Assembly: GCF_021653975.1 (NCBI RefSeq)
Contig: NZ_JAJKFK010000005.1
Span: 245,686-309,685, forward strand
DNA: 64,000 nucleotides
Reading direction: 5' to 3'
Source: Amycolatopsis sp. GM8
Lineage (GTDB): Bacteria; Actinomycetota; Actinomycetes; Mycobacteriales; Pseudonocardiaceae
Shown here: piece after piece, positions 8,065 to 17,339 of the stretch
Numbering within the stretch: position 1 is the first letter of the stretch
Layout of the letters: each line of letters begins with the position of its first letter
Notes under the pieces: generated by a model
The model's input: the letters and a program-made list of their open reading frames with translations, nothing else
Told to the model about the DNA's origin: nothing
Databases searched by the model: none
Position numbers and translations under genes: made by a program

Positions 8065-8901
8065 CTACCAGAGGAGACCACGCTGCTGGGACTGCGCCCT
8101 GATGTCGTCGGCGTAGGTGGACACCCGCGTGTACACGCCGGGCTTGCCGGCCTTCGCGCAGCCGTCGCCCCACGAGACGATGCCGATCAAGGTGTCCCCC
8201 ACGACCAGCGGGCCGCCGGAGTCGCCCTGGCAGGCGTCGATCCCGCCGTCCGGATAGCCCGCGCAAACCATGCTGTTCGCGTCGTAGTTGCCGTAGCTGG
8301 ACAGGCAGCTGGAGTCGCTGACCACCGGGACGACCGCGCTGCGCAGCGACGTCGCGCGGGCGCCGCCGTCGCTGGTGCGGCCCCAGCCGACCACGGTCGC
8401 CTTGGTGCCGGTGGCGTACATCGACGTGTCGGACCGGCCGGGCAGCGAGACCGCCTGGTACGGCAGCTGCCGGTCGAGGTTCAGCACCGAGACGTCGTCA
8501 CCCTTGCCGGGATCGGAGAAGCCCGGCTCCGTCCACACCCGGGTGACGCGCGCGACCACCCCGTCCTTGCCGTCCTTCTGCTGGCGCCCGGCGACGACCC
8601 GCACGTCCGCCTGGGACACCGCGGCCGCGCAGTGCGCCGCCGTCGCGACCGCCGACGAGCTGACCAGCACGCCCCCGCAGAACTGGTTTCCCTTGGCGTC
8701 GGTGAGGAACACCGCGTACGGATAGTCCTTTATGGACGCCTCGGTGCCGCCGACGATGCGCGGCTGGACCTGCGGCGCCGGCGCGGGCGGCTCGGTGCCG
8801 CTCGTCGCCGCGACGGCCGCGACCGGCAGCGACACCGCGGCAGCCGCCGCGGCCGCGAGCAGGAAACGGAACTTTCGGTCCCGCCGGGCGTGTTTTGCCA
8901 T
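8065..8901 (-). CDS. Secreted trypsin-like serine protease (family S1)
   Basis: A 278-residue precursor. The N-terminus MAKHARRDRKFRFLLAAAAAAAVSLPVAAVAA is a Sec signal peptide with basic n-region and alanine-rich core. A short Pro-rich propeptide ends before RIVGGTEAS, the classic trypsin activation site. The catalytic triad is visible: His in TAAHC, Asp in DVSVLNLDRQL, Ser in CQGDSGGPL. Paired cysteines fit the usual disulfides. ATG at 8901 follows a GAGGGGGC ribosome site. Secreted S1 proteases of this kind are common in Amycolatopsis and Streptomyces, and the target protein is unknown. Confidence 0.94.
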   Translation of the reverse strand: MAKHARRDRKFRFLLAAAAAAAVSLPVAAVAATSGTEPPAPAPQVQPRIVGGTEASIKDYPYAVFLTDAKGNQFCGGVLVSSSAVATAAHCAAAVSQADVRVVAGRQQKDGKDGVVARVTRVWTEPGFSDPGKGDDVSVLNLDRQLPYQAVSLPGRSDTSMYATGTKATVVGWGRTSDGGARATSLRSAVVPVVSDSSCLSSYGNYDANSMVCAGYPDGGIDACQGDSGGPLVVGDTLIGIVSWGDGCAKAGKPGVYTRVSTYADDIRAQSQQRGLLW

Positions 8902-9159
8902 GGAAGTGCCCCCTCTACCGGATCCAGCCATCGTTGTCGCGCTCGGCGTTCACAGGACTCCGGCGCGTAAGATTGCAGCGTCGTCACAGTAGTGGACAGA
9001 CCTTCGACTTGGTGTCACTGAATCGGGTGGTCTCGCCCATCTGCCGAGCTGAGCGTCGTGTGGACCGGCAGGTGACCATTCCCCCGGCGGGTGAGGGAAC
9101 AACAGCCGTCATGGGACAGTTCATGCAGGAGGATTGTGCCCACGGCGAAGGATGACAAC

Positions 9160-10539
9160 GTGCCCCACTACGACCTGGTGATCGTCGGTACCGGCTCCGG
9201 GAACTCGATTCTCGATCCGCGCTTCGCCGACTGGAAGACGGCGATCGTCGAGAAGGGCGTCTTCGGGGGCACCTGCCTCAACGTCGGCTGCATCCCGACC
9301 AAGATGTTCGTCTACACCGCGGACGTCGCCGCGACGCCGTCGGCCAGCAGCCGGCTCGGCGTGGACGAGGAACTGCTCGACGTGCGGTGGCGTGACATCC
9401 GCGACCGCATCTTCGGCCGCATCGACCCGATCGCGGCCGGTGGCCGGGAATACCGGCAGAACCACGCCGACAACGCCAACGTCACCGTCTACGCGGGCGA
9501 AGGCCGCTTCACCGGGCACAAGGAGCTGACCGTCCAGCTCGGCGACCGCACCGAGACGGTCACCGCGGACCGGTTCGTGCTCGCCGCGGGTGGCCGTCCG
9601 GTCGTGCCGGACATCGAGGGGCTCGACGAGGTCGGCTACCACACCTCGGACACCGTGATGCGGCTCGACAAGCTGCCGTCGCGGCTGGTGATCGTGGGCA
9701 GCGGGTTCATCGCGGCCGAGTTCGCGCACGTCTTCGCGTCGTTCGGGGTCGAGGTCACCGTCATCGCGCGCTCGGGTGCGCTGCTGCGCAACGAGGACGA
9801 GGACATCAGTGCCCGGTTCACGGAGCTCGCGGGCAACCGGTTCGACGTCCGGCTGAACCGGAAGACGCGGCGGGTACGGCGGACCGAATCCGGTATCGAG
9901 CTGGAGCTGGACGGCGGCGAGACCGTCGAGGCGGACGAGCTGCTCATCGCGACCGGCCGGCGCCCCAACTCGGACCTGCTCGACGTCGCCGCGACCGGAG
10001 TGACCACAGTGGACGGTGGGCGCGTGGTCGTGGACGACTACCAACAGACCTCTGTGGACGGTGTCTACGCTCTCGGCGACCTGTCCTCGCCGTACGAGCT
10101 GAAGCATGTCGCGAACCACGAAGCCCGTGTGGTGCAACACAATCTGCTGCACCCGGACGAGCGGATCAAGGCGGACCACCGGTTCGTGCCGCACGCGGTG
10201 TTCAGCTCGCCGCAGATCGCGTCCGTCGGCCTCACCGAGGCACAGGCCCGCGAGCGCGGGGTGAAGTACGTGACGTCCAAACAGGACTATGCGGGAATCG
10301 CGTACGGCTGGGCGATGGAGGACACCACCGGGTTCGCGAAGCTCTTGGCGGATCCCGAAACCGGGCAGCTGCTGGGCGCGCACATCATCGGCGCGCAGGC
10401 GTCGACGGTGATCCAGCCGATCATCCAGGCGATGAGCTTCGGCCTCGACGCGCACACCATGGCGCGCGGCCAGTACTGGATCCACCCGGCGATGCCTGAG
10501 CTGATCGAGAACGCGCTACTGGGCTTGAAAATCGGCTGA
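9160..10539 (+). CDS. mtr: Mycothione reductase
   Basis: A 459-residue flavoprotein disulfide reductase that reduces oxidised mycothiol with NADPH, the actinobacterial equivalent of glutathione reductase. It has the FAD motif [12 protein letters not shown], the redox-active disulfide [13 protein letters not shown], the NADPH motif [36 protein letters not shown] and the C-terminal catalytic HPAMPE. The GSGNSI and [15 protein letters not shown] wording distinguishes it from lipoamide and mercuric reductases. GTG 9160 has AAGGA seven bases upstream. GTG 9136 lies only three bases after AGGAGG, so the start is slightly uncertain. Its presence supports a mycothiol-producing host. Confidence 0.95.
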   Translation: MPHYDLVIVGTGSGNSILDPRFADWKTAIVEKGVFGGTCLNVGCIPTKMFVYTADVAATPSASSRLGVDEELLDVRWRDIRDRIFGRIDPIAAGGREYRQNHADNANVTVYAGEGRFTGHKELTVQLGDRTETVTADRFVLAAGGRPVVPDIEGLDEVGYHTSDTVMRLDKLPSRLVIVGSGFIAAEFAHVFASFGVEVTVIARSGALLRNEDEDISARFTELAGNRFDVRLNRKTRRVRRTESGIELELDGGETVEADELLIATGRRPNSDLLDVAATGVTTVDGGRVVVDDYQQTSVDGVYALGDLSSPYELKHVANHEARVVQHNLLHPDERIKADHRFVPHAVFSSPQIASVGLTEAQARERGVKYVTSKQDYAGIAYGWAMEDTTGFAKLLADPETGQLLGAHIIGAQASTVIQPIIQAMSFGLDAHTMARGQYWIHPAMPELIENALLGLKIG

Positions 10540-10557
10540 CGCGGTCGCGATCGAGGT

Positions 10558-11772
10558 CTAGACGTACCGCGGGCGGCCCGCCATGAAGCCGAACACCGCC
10601 TGCGCGGCGACGACGACCAGCAGCATCGCGAACGGTACCGTCCAGCCGCCCGTCAGATCGTGCAGGAGGGCGAACAAGAACGGGCCCGCGGCCGCGAACA
10701 GGTAGCCGATCCCTTGTGCCATCCCGGAAAGCCGGGCGGTGTCACCACCGGTGCGGGCCCGCAGCGCGATCGTGGTCAGCGCGAGCGAGAACACGGCCAT
10801 CCCCAGCCCGAGCAGCACCGACCACACCAGCGGGGCCGCGCTGGGCGCGGCCATCACGCCGAGCACGCCGGAGAACCCGCAGACACACAGCGCCAGGATC
10901 CACCAGCTTTCGGTGCCCGTCCGGGCGGCCAGCGGCGGCACGATCAGGCTCACCGGCAGGCCGATGATCGAGGCCAGGCCGAGCAGCAGGCCGGCTTCGC
11001 CACGGCTGATGCCCGCGTCGATGAACACCTGCGGCAACCAGCCCATGACGATGTAGGCGAGGCAGGCCTGCAGCCCGAAGAAGAGCGTCACGATCCAGGC
11101 GAGCCGGTTGCGCAGGAACGAGCGAGGCGTGGTCTCCGGCGAGTCCGCGCCGTGGCCGGTGGCCGGCCGCGTCCGCGCGACGGCGAGCCAGACGACCAGC
11201 GCCAGCCCGGACAGCGCGGCCCAGCTGGCGAGCCCCGGCCGCCAGCCACCGAACGCGTCGTCCAGCGGCGGGGTCACCGCCGAACCGAACGCGCCGCCCG
11301 CCTGCAGTGCCCCGGTGTAGAGGCCCGTGACCAGCCCGATCCGGGTGGCGAACGACTCCTTCACGACAACCGGCAGCAGCACGTTGGCCAGCGCGATCCC
11401 GGCCGTCGCGACGAGGGTGCCGCCGAGCACGATCAGCTGCCCGTCGAGCACCCGCAGGATCATGCCGCCGGTCAGCAGCACCAGCGCCGCGGTCACCGAG
11501 GGACCGATGCCGACCCGCTTGGCAACCCACGGCGCAGCCAGCCCGGCCGCGGCGAAGCACAGGCCCGGCAGCGTGGTCAGCGCGCCCGCCCAGGTCGCGG
11601 TCGCCCCGAGCGATTCCCGCATCTCGTCGAGCTCCGGACCGACGGCCGTCACCGCCGGCCGCAGGTTCAGCGCGGCGAGCACGACGGCCACCCCGAGCAG
11701 TCCGCTGCCGATCAGGACGCGGGGAGTTTGTTTCACCGATGTTTCGACCACGTCCGCTACTATGGCAGACAT
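10558..11772 (-). CDS. MFS transporter, CynX/NimT (cyanate permease-like) family
   Basis: A 404-residue integral membrane protein with about 12 hydrophobic segments. The first, VLIGSGLLGVAVVLAALNLRPAVTAVGP, contains the LNLRPAVT signature of the CynX/NimT subfamily. The usual central polar loop (TRPATGHGADSPETTPRSF) divides two six-helix halves. Members export or import small organic acids, nitroimidazole-like compounds or cyanate; the substrate here is unknown. ATG 11772 begins only 28 bases from the GntR regulator start on the other strand. The transporter is therefore the obvious regulatory target. Confidence 0.88.
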   Translation of the reverse strand: MSAIVADVVETSVKQTPRVLIGSGLLGVAVVLAALNLRPAVTAVGPELDEMRESLGATATWAGALTTLPGLCFAAAGLAAPWVAKRVGIGPSVTAALVLLTGGMILRVLDGQLIVLGGTLVATAGIALANVLLPVVVKESFATRIGLVTGLYTGALQAGGAFGSAVTPPLDDAFGGWRPGLASWAALSGLALVVWLAVARTRPATGHGADSPETTPRSFLRNRLAWIVTLFFGLQACLAYIVMGWLPQVFIDAGISRGEAGLLLGLASIIGLPVSLIVPPLAARTGTESWWILALCVCGFSGVLGVMAAPSAAPLVWSVLLGLGMAVFSLALTTIALRARTGGDTARLSGMAQGIGYLFAAAGPFLFALLHDLTGGWTVPFAMLLVVVAAQAVFGFMAGRPRYV

Positions 11773-11773
11773 A
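11761..11773. promoter_or_regulatory. Candidate operator between MFS transporter and GntR regulator
   Basis: TATG-GCAGA-CATA forms an interrupted dyad that overlaps the transporter start codon and lies 28 bases before the GTG of the regulator. FadR-type GntR proteins bind short dyads in just such divergent spaces. The arms are only four bases, so this is a weak call. Confidence 0.25.
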
Positions 11774-11800
11774 GGATGATTGGGTGAAGGGACATTTGTC

Positions 11801-12496
11801 GTGCCGCTTGCCACAACGCGCCGCACAGGTCTCGTCGACCAGGTGATCGGCCAGCTGCGCGAGGCCATCGCCCAGGGCGAATGGCCCGTGGGCAGCCGGA
11901 TCCCGACCGAAACCGAGCTGGTCGAGACGCTCGGCGTGGGCCGCAACACGGTTCGCGAGGCGATTCGCGCGCTCGCGCACAGCGGGCTGCTCGAAGTCCG
12001 GCAGGGCGACGGCACCTACGTCCGCGCCACCAGCGAGGTCTCCGGCGCCATCCGGCGGCTGGCCGGGACCGAGCTGCGGGAGGTGCTGCAGGTCCGGCGC
12101 AGCCTGGAGGTCGAGGGCGCGCGGCTGGCCGCCGAAGCGCGCACCGAGGAGGATCTGGCCAAGCTCACCGAGCTGCTCGCCGTGCGGGATCGCGCGCTGG
12201 ACGAGGAGCCGTTCGAGGATTTCGTCCGCGCGGACGCCGAGTTCCACCTCATGGTCGTCCACAGTGGACATAACCGGCTGCTGGCCGAGCTGTACCTGGG
12301 GCTGACCGAAGCGGTCACCGCCAGCGTCGCCACGACGTCGCAGGACCACCTGACCGAGCGGGTCGAGATCGGGCACCAGGGCTTGCTGGACGCGATCGCC
12401 GACCGCGACCCCGCGCGCGCGGCGGCCGAGGCCGGCGGCTTCATCGATCAGCTGCTGCTCAGGGAAGAGTCAGAATCTCCGCGCCCGCGGGCGTGA
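11801..12496 (+). CDS. GntR/FadR-family transcriptional regulator
   Basis: A 231-residue regulator. The N-terminal winged helix-turn-helix is seen as [40 protein letters not shown] with wing residues [14 protein letters not shown]. The C-terminal FCD ligand domain is all-helical, with [13 protein letters not shown] and [15 protein letters not shown] supplying possible metal-binding Asp and His residues. GTG 11801 has AAGGGA eight bases upstream. It is divergent from the MFS transporter, which it probably represses until a carboxylate-type ligand binds. Its 3' end overlaps map by 38 bases on the other strand. Confidence 0.9.
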   Translation: MPLATTRRTGLVDQVIGQLREAIAQGEWPVGSRIPTETELVETLGVGRNTVREAIRALAHSGLLEVRQGDGTYVRATSEVSGAIRRLAGTELREVLQVRRSLEVEGARLAAEARTEEDLAKLTELLAVRDRALDEEPFEDFVRADAEFHLMVVHSGHNRLLAELYLGLTEAVTASVATTSQDHLTERVEIGHQGLLDAIADRDPARAAAEAGGFIDQLLLREESESPRPRA

Positions 12497-13316
12497 CCAC
12501 CAGCGTGTGCTCGAACTGGGCCGTCCAGCTCTTGTCCTTCGTGGTGACCGTCCAGTCGTCGTCCCACACGTCGTAGTCGATCGAGCCGAGCGTGATCATC
12601 GGTTCGATCGTGAACGTCATGCCCTCCTCGATGACCGTGGTCACCGACGGGTCCTCGTAGTGCAGCACCGTGGGCGCGGTGTGGAAGGCGGGGCCGACGC
12701 CGTGCCCGGTGAAGTCCCGCACCACGCCGTAGCCGAACCGCTTGGCGTAGGCCTCGATGACCCGGCCGATCACGTTGAGCTGGCGGCCGGGCCGCACGGC
12801 CTTGATCGCGCGCATGGTCGCCTCGTGCGTCCGCTCGACGAGCAGCCGCGCCTCCTCCGGCACGTCACCGGCCAGGAAGGTCGCGTTCGTGTCGCCGTGC
12901 GCGCCACCGATGAACGCGGTGACGTCGATGTTGCAGATGTCCCCGTCCTCGATCACCGTCGAGTCCGGGATGCCGTGGCAGATCACCTCGTTGAGCGAGG
13001 TGCAGCAGGACTTCGGGAAGTTCCGGTAGCCGAGCGTCGACGGGTACGCCTTGTGGTCGAGCAGGAACTCGTGCACCACCTTGTCGACGTCGTCGGTGGT
13101 GTTGCCCGGCTTGACGGCCTTGCCGCCCTCCTCCAGCGCCTGCGCGGCGATCCGGCTCGCGACGCGGACCGCCTCGATGACCTCGGGGGTACGCACATCG
13201 CTGCCGTCGTACCGCTTCGGCGCCGGCTTGTCCACGTACTCGGGGCGCGGAATGCTGGCGGGAACGGGGCGGCGCGGCGTCTGCTCGCCAGGGTTCAGTG
13301 GAGCACGCAAAGGCAT
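12459..13316 (-). CDS. map: Type I methionine aminopeptidase
   Basis: A 285-residue metallopeptidase that removes the initiator Met from nascent proteins. Metal ligands are visible: two Asp in [16 protein letters not shown], His in [12 protein letters not shown], Glu in [10 protein letters not shown] and Glu in [17 protein letters not shown]. The first 40 residues ([27 protein letters not shown]) form the Pro-rich extension typical of actinobacterial MetAP1c, thought to contact the ribosome. It is the mapB position of the conserved actinobacterial block and is followed upstream by the DUF4081 GNAT gene. Confidence 0.96.
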   Translation of the reverse strand: MPLRAPLNPGEQTPRRPVPASIPRPEYVDKPAPKRYDGSDVRTPEVIEAVRVASRIAAQALEEGGKAVKPGNTTDDVDKVVHEFLLDHKAYPSTLGYRNFPKSCCTSLNEVICHGIPDSTVIEDGDICNIDVTAFIGGAHGDTNATFLAGDVPEEARLLVERTHEATMRAIKAVRPGRQLNVIGRVIEAYAKRFGYGVVRDFTGHGVGPAFHTAPTVLHYEDPSVTTVIEEGMTFTIEPMITLGSIDYDVWDDDWTVTTKDKSWTAQFEHTLVVTPAGAEILTLP

Positions 13317-13332
13317 ACGCCCAGCCTACGAC

Positions 13333-14187
13333 TCAGAACAGGACCGTGGCGTAGCGGCCGACCTGCTGGAAGCCGAGGCGCCGGTAGGCGGTCAGCGCCG
13401 GGCCGTTGAACGAGTTCACATACAGGCTCGCCGTCCGGCCCATCCCGTTGATCAGCCGGTTCACCACGGCCGCCGTGCCGGCGGTGCCCAGGCCGTGACT
13501 GCGCCGGTCCGGGTGCACCCACACCCCCTGGATCTGCCCGACGTTGCGGGACAGCGCGCCGATCTCGGCCTTGAAGACGACCTCGCCACCCTCGAACCGG
13601 GCGAACGCGCGGCCGCCGGCGATCAGCTCGGCCACCCGGGCCCGGTAGCTCGCGCCACCGTCACCCGCGCGCGGGTCGACGCCCACCTCTTCGATGAACA
13701 TCGAGATCGCCGCGGGCAGGTAGCGGTCCAGCTCATCGGGGCGGACCGGCCGCACCTGCGGATCCGGCGATACCGCGGGCGCGCCCTCCATGGCCATCAG
13801 CGGCTGGTCGGCGCGGACCTCGCGAGCCGGCCCCCACTCCGGCGCGAGCTCGTCCCACAGGCCCAGCACCTGGTCGGACGGACCGACCAGCGACGAGCAG
13901 ATGCGCTGCTTGCGCAGGGCCCGGTCGGCGAACGAGCGCAGCGCGGAGGCGTTGCCGCGCAACGGGATCAGGTTCGGGCCGGAGAAGCAAAGCCCGGGCA
14001 GGCGGCTGGACCGGCTGCCCCGGTAGTCGGCGGCCCACAGCTCGCCGCCGAGTCGCCAAGGGTCCAGACCGGCGACCTCGACCCGGGCACTGACCATGCA
14101 ACTCGCTACCGGATCGGCCGATAGGACGGCACGAACCGCGGGATAGTCCCGATCACCGAGCAGCCGTGCACCGGCAAGCCGCAACAC
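13333..14187 (-). CDS. DUF4081 plus GNAT acetyltransferase, conserved near ispG
   Basis: A 284-residue two-part protein. The N-terminal half (LGDRDYPAVRAVLSADPVASCMVSARVE, SGPNLIPLRGN) is the DUF4081 domain. The C-terminal half is a GNAT domain with GVWVHPDRRSHGLGTAGTAAVV as the acetyl-CoA loop and YVNSFNGPALTAYRRLGFQQVG at the end. The same gene neighbours ispG in mycobacteria (Rv2867c position). Its substrate is unknown. Here it is separated from ispG by a three-gene cassette not present in the usual order. Confidence 0.9.
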   Translation of the reverse strand: MLRLAGARLLGDRDYPAVRAVLSADPVASCMVSARVEVAGLDPWRLGGELWAADYRGSRSSRLPGLCFSGPNLIPLRGNASALRSFADRALRKQRICSSLVGPSDQVLGLWDELAPEWGPAREVRADQPLMAMEGAPAVSPDPQVRPVRPDELDRYLPAAISMFIEEVGVDPRAGDGGASYRARVAELIAGGRAFARFEGGEVVFKAEIGALSRNVGQIQGVWVHPDRRSHGLGTAGTAAVVNRLINGMGRTASLYVNSFNGPALTAYRRLGFQQVGRYATVLF

Positions 14188-14234
14188 AGGTCCAGATTGC
14201 CAGATGAACCCCGGTTACGGGAAACCGCGTCCGG

Positions 14235-14627
14235 TCAGGGCGCGCCGCGGTAGGTACCGAAGGTCCACTGGTTGCCCTCCGGATCGCGCGCGGTGAACGT
14301 GTGCGAGCCGAATTCGGTGTCGTGGAGCGGCTCGTCGATGTCCAGCCCGGCCTTCGTCACGCGGTCATGCACGGCGTCGACGTCGTCGGTCACGACGTAC
14401 ACCGCGTTGACGCCGGGCTTCATGTCGGCGTGCGTGCCGTCGGTGCACTTCGTGCTGCCGAGCATCACGCCGCCGCCCTCGGGCCAGCGGAGTTCGGCGT
14501 GCTGGACGTGGCCTCCTTCGCCGGGCACGACCAGCGCCTCCCGGAAACCGAAGACGTCGACGATGATGCGGATCGCGGCCGGGGCATCGTCGAAACGTAG
14601 GGCCGGCCACACAGTCGGTTGTGTCAT
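14235..14627 (-). CDS. VOC-family (glyoxalase-like) protein
   Basis: A 130-residue single-domain vicinal oxygen chelate protein of the PhnB/YdcJ-like group: PALRFDDAPAAIRIIVDVFGFREALVVPGEG, ELRWPEGGGVMLGS, VYVVTDDVDAVHDRVTKAG and FTARDPEGNQWTFGTY. It would act as a dimer, possibly binding a small hydrophobic compound or drug. It starts four bases after the AraC regulator stop, so the two are translationally coupled. ATG 14627 is the only start that fits the fold. Confidence 0.87.
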   Translation of the reverse strand: MTQPTVWPALRFDDAPAAIRIIVDVFGFREALVVPGEGGHVQHAELRWPEGGGVMLGSTKCTDGTHADMKPGVNAVYVVTDDVDAVHDRVTKAGLDIDEPLHDTEFGSHTFTARDPEGNQWTFGTYRGAP

Positions 14628-14631
14628 GCCG

Positions 14632-15459
14632 TCAGTCTGCGGCGACGGGGGCGGCACCGTCTTGGAGGAATGGGAGCTCCTCGACGATCCAGACGCTGGG
14701 CGGGCAGCCGGCGAGAGCACGCCACTCGTTGGTCAGATGGGCCTGGTCGTAGTAGCCGCAGTCGGCCGCGAGCCCGGCCAGGTCGGTGTGACCGCACCGG
14801 AGCAGGGCGCCGGCGCGCTCGAACCGCAGCACGCGGGCGGCCTGTTTCGGGGAGAGCCCCAGCTCGCGGCGGAACCGTTCGGTGAAATGCCGCCGGCTCC
14901 AGCCGACCTCGTCGGCGAGCGTGCCGACCCGGACCCGTCCGGCGGCCGTGCGCAGACGCCGCCAGGCCCAGCCGACTTCCGGGGAGTGCGCGGTGTCGGC
15001 GGCTTCGGCCTGCAGGGTCTCGTCGAGGATGTCGAACCGGCGGTCCCAGCCGTCGGCCGACGCGAGTCGCTCGGGCAGCCCCGCCAGCCGTGGTGAGAGG
15101 TCGGCCAGGTCCACGACGTACTCGCTCAGGTCGGCCGCGGAGACCCCCAGCAGCGACGGCACGGCGAGCGGGTCGAGTTCGATGTGGATACCGGACTGGA
15201 ACCGGTCCTGCCGGATGAGCGCGGGGCTGACGTGCATACCCCCGACGGGGGCGACCAGGTCCGCGGGCGCCTCACCGGCGCGCGGCATCCCCACCAGCCG
15301 GATCGGCTCGGCGAGGCTGATGATCAACGTGACGTGTCGCGACGGCAGCCCGCGATGCACGCCGAGCGTGACATCGTGCTGCGTGTACCCGATATAGCGC
15401 GAGACGAGCCGCCGCAGCCCCGGATGTGGCTGCCGGACGGCCCATTCGGCGCCTGGCAT
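14632..15459 (-). CDS. AraC-family transcriptional regulator
   Basis: A 275-residue regulator. The N-terminal domain has QPHPGLRRLVSRYIGYTQHDV and a cupin-like GMHVSPALIRQDRFQSGIHIELDP stretch. The C-terminal AraC double helix-turn-helix is VGTLADEVGWSRRHFTERFRRELGLSPKQAARVLRFERA and LAADCGYYDQAHLTNEWRALAG. ATG 15459 begins four bases after the TGA of the Uma2 gene. The downstream VOC gene is most likely under its control, a common AraC-VOC pairing. The inducer is unknown. Confidence 0.9.
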   Translation of the reverse strand: MPGAEWAVRQPHPGLRRLVSRYIGYTQHDVTLGVHRGLPSRHVTLIISLAEPIRLVGMPRAGEAPADLVAPVGGMHVSPALIRQDRFQSGIHIELDPLAVPSLLGVSAADLSEYVVDLADLSPRLAGLPERLASADGWDRRFDILDETLQAEAADTAHSPEVGWAWRRLRTAAGRVRVGTLADEVGWSRRHFTERFRRELGLSPKQAARVLRFERAGALLRCGHTDLAGLAADCGYYDQAHLTNEWRALAGCPPSVWIVEELPFLQDGAAPVAAD

Positions 15460-15463
15460 GGGC

Positions 15464-16033
15464 TCAGAACCGGGAGGTGTCCAGCTCGATGCCGAAGGGT
15501 TCGCCGATCTCGATCGGCATGCCGAACGGGACCCGGATGGTCTTGCTGTAGACCCCGTCGATCGGCTCGACGAACAGCGTGACCGCCGGGCCTTCATCAT
15601 CGAGCTGGTCGATCAGCAGGTAACGCGGGATGGAACCGTGCGCGTAGGCCCATTTCTTCTTCGCCCGGTCGTGCCGGGCCGTGCTCTTCGAGGTGATCTC
15701 GACCGCGAGCAGCACATGCTCGGCGGGCACGGGATCGGAGTTGTGCGGGATGGCCGCCCGGGGCGCGACGCAGAAGTCGGGCACGTAGATGCCCCCGATC
15801 TGCCTGATGCCCACACCCTGCGTCTGGAAGATCCCGCAGTCGTCCGGGCAGCCGCCGATCAGCGCCCGGTGCACGAGGTCGGCGATCAGGTTGTGCGGTC
15901 CCCCTGGGGGCGGCGTCATGTGGATCCCCTCGACGGTCAGCTCCGGCCGCCATCCCTCGGGGACATCCAGTTCTCGCCAGGTATCCAGAAGGTAGTCCCA
16001 GCTCAGCGAGGTACCGACGACTGCGGTACTCAT
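15464..16033 (-). CDS. Uma2-family (DUF820) restriction-endonuclease-fold protein
   Basis: A 189-residue protein with a PD-(D/E)xK core: YVPDFCVAPRA supplies the Asp and LLAVEITSKSTARHDRAKKKWAYA supplies E-x-T-x-K. HNLIADLVHRAL is the usual N-terminal helix. Uma2 proteins are abundant in actinobacteria and cyanobacteria and associated with mobile DNA, but their activity is not well established. It leads the Uma2-AraC-VOC cassette on the minus strand. Confidence 0.85.
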   Translation of the reverse strand: MSTAVVGTSLSWDYLLDTWRELDVPEGWRPELTVEGIHMTPPPGGPHNLIADLVHRALIGGCPDDCGIFQTQGVGIRQIGGIYVPDFCVAPRAAIPHNSDPVPAEHVLLAVEITSKSTARHDRAKKKWAYAHGSIPRYLLIDQLDDEGPAVTLFVEPIDGVYSKTIRVPFGMPIEIGEPFGIELDTSRF

Positions 16034-16141
16034 GGCCCACCCCGTTCCCTGCGCTCGGCTCCAGCTAAGGATAGCGGCAAAGGCGCACCCAACGCCTCAG
16101 CGGAAACAACCCTAACCAGCCGTGATCAGCCCGCTGACAGC

Positions 16142-17293
16142 TCAGCCGACGGTCACCACCGGCTCGCCCGAGCCTTCGGTGTCCCCGGCCTCCTCCGCGA
16201 TGCGCATCGCCTCTTCGATCAGGGTCTCCACGATCTGGTGCTCGGGCACCGTCTTGATGACCTCGCCCCGGACGAAGATCTGGCCCTTGCCGTTGCCGCT
16301 GGCCACGCCGAGGTCCGCCTCGCGCGCCTCGCCGGGGCCGTTGACGACGCAGCCCATCACGGCGACCCGCAGCGGCACCTCCATGCCCTCCAGACCCGCG
16401 GTGACCTCGTCCGCCAGCTTGTACACATCGACCTGCGCGCGCCCGCACGACGGGCACGACACGATCTCCAGCTTGCGCGGCCGCAGGTTCAGCGACTGCA
16501 GGATCTGCGTGCCGACCTTGACCTCTTCGACCGGCGGCGCGGACAGCGACACCCGGATCGTGTCGCCGATGCCCTGGCGCAGCAGCGCGCCGAACGCGAC
16601 GGCCGACTTGATCGTGCCCTGGAACGCCGGGCCCGCCTCGGTCACACCGAGGTGCAGCGGGTAGTCGCACTGCTCGGCGAGCAGCTCGTAGGCCCGCACC
16701 ATGACGACCGGGTCGTTGTGCTTGACCGAGATCTTGATGTCGTGGAAGTCGTGCTCGGCGAACAGCGAGGCCTCCCACATGGCCGACTCCGCGAGCGCCT
16801 CCGGGGTGGCCTTGCCGTACTTCTTCAGCAGGCGGGGGTCGAGCGAACCGGCGTTGACGCCGATCCGGATCGGCGTGCCGTGATCCTTCGCGGCCTGCGC
16901 GATCTCCTTGACCTTGTCGTCGAACTTCTTGATGTTGCCCGGGTTCACCCGGACCGCGGCACAACCGGCCTCGATCGCGGCGAACACATACTTGGGCTGG
17001 AAGTGGATGTCGGCGATGACCGGGATCTGCGACTTCTTCGCGATCGCCGGCAGTGCCTCGGCGTCATCGGCCGACGGGCAGGCGACCCGCACGATGTCGC
17101 AGCCGGCCGCGGTCAGCTCCGCGATCTGCTGCAGCGTGGCGTTGACGTCCGCGGTCAGGGTGGTGGTCATCGACTGCACGGAGACCGGATGATCGCTGCC
17201 GACCCCGACCGCACCAACCTGCAGCTGACGGGTGGGACGACGGTCCGCGAGTACGGGCGGCGGAAGAGCAGGCATACCAAGCGCGACGCTCAT
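16142..17293 (-). CDS. ispG: 4-hydroxy-3-methylbut-2-en-1-yl diphosphate synthase
   Basis: A 383-residue iron-sulfur enzyme of the MEP isoprenoid pathway that converts MEcPP to HMBPP. The TIM-barrel part has [29 protein letters not shown] and [17 protein letters not shown]. The C-terminal part carries the [4Fe-4S] cysteines in [11 protein letters not shown] and [17 protein letters not shown]. Its length is typical of the actinobacterial bacterial-type enzyme. It lies downstream of rip1 and dxr in the conserved gcpE-rip-dxr cluster, so two of three adjacent genes belong to one pathway. Confidence 0.97.
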   Translation of the reverse strand: MSVALGMPALPPPVLADRRPTRQLQVGAVGVGSDHPVSVQSMTTTLTADVNATLQQIAELTAAGCDIVRVACPSADDAEALPAIAKKSQIPVIADIHFQPKYVFAAIEAGCAAVRVNPGNIKKFDDKVKEIAQAAKDHGTPIRIGVNAGSLDPRLLKKYGKATPEALAESAMWEASLFAEHDFHDIKISVKHNDPVVMVRAYELLAEQCDYPLHLGVTEAGPAFQGTIKSAVAFGALLRQGIGDTIRVSLSAPPVEEVKVGTQILQSLNLRPRKLEIVSCPSCGRAQVDVYKLADEVTAGLEGMEVPLRVAVMGCVVNGPGEAREADLGVASGNGKGQIFVRGEVIKTVPEHQIVETLIEEAMRIAEEAGDTEGSGEPVVTVG

Positions 17294-17339
17294 CGAATCC
17301 TCTGCGACTGCCGAAGGGATGCGTACGTGCCCAGCCTAC

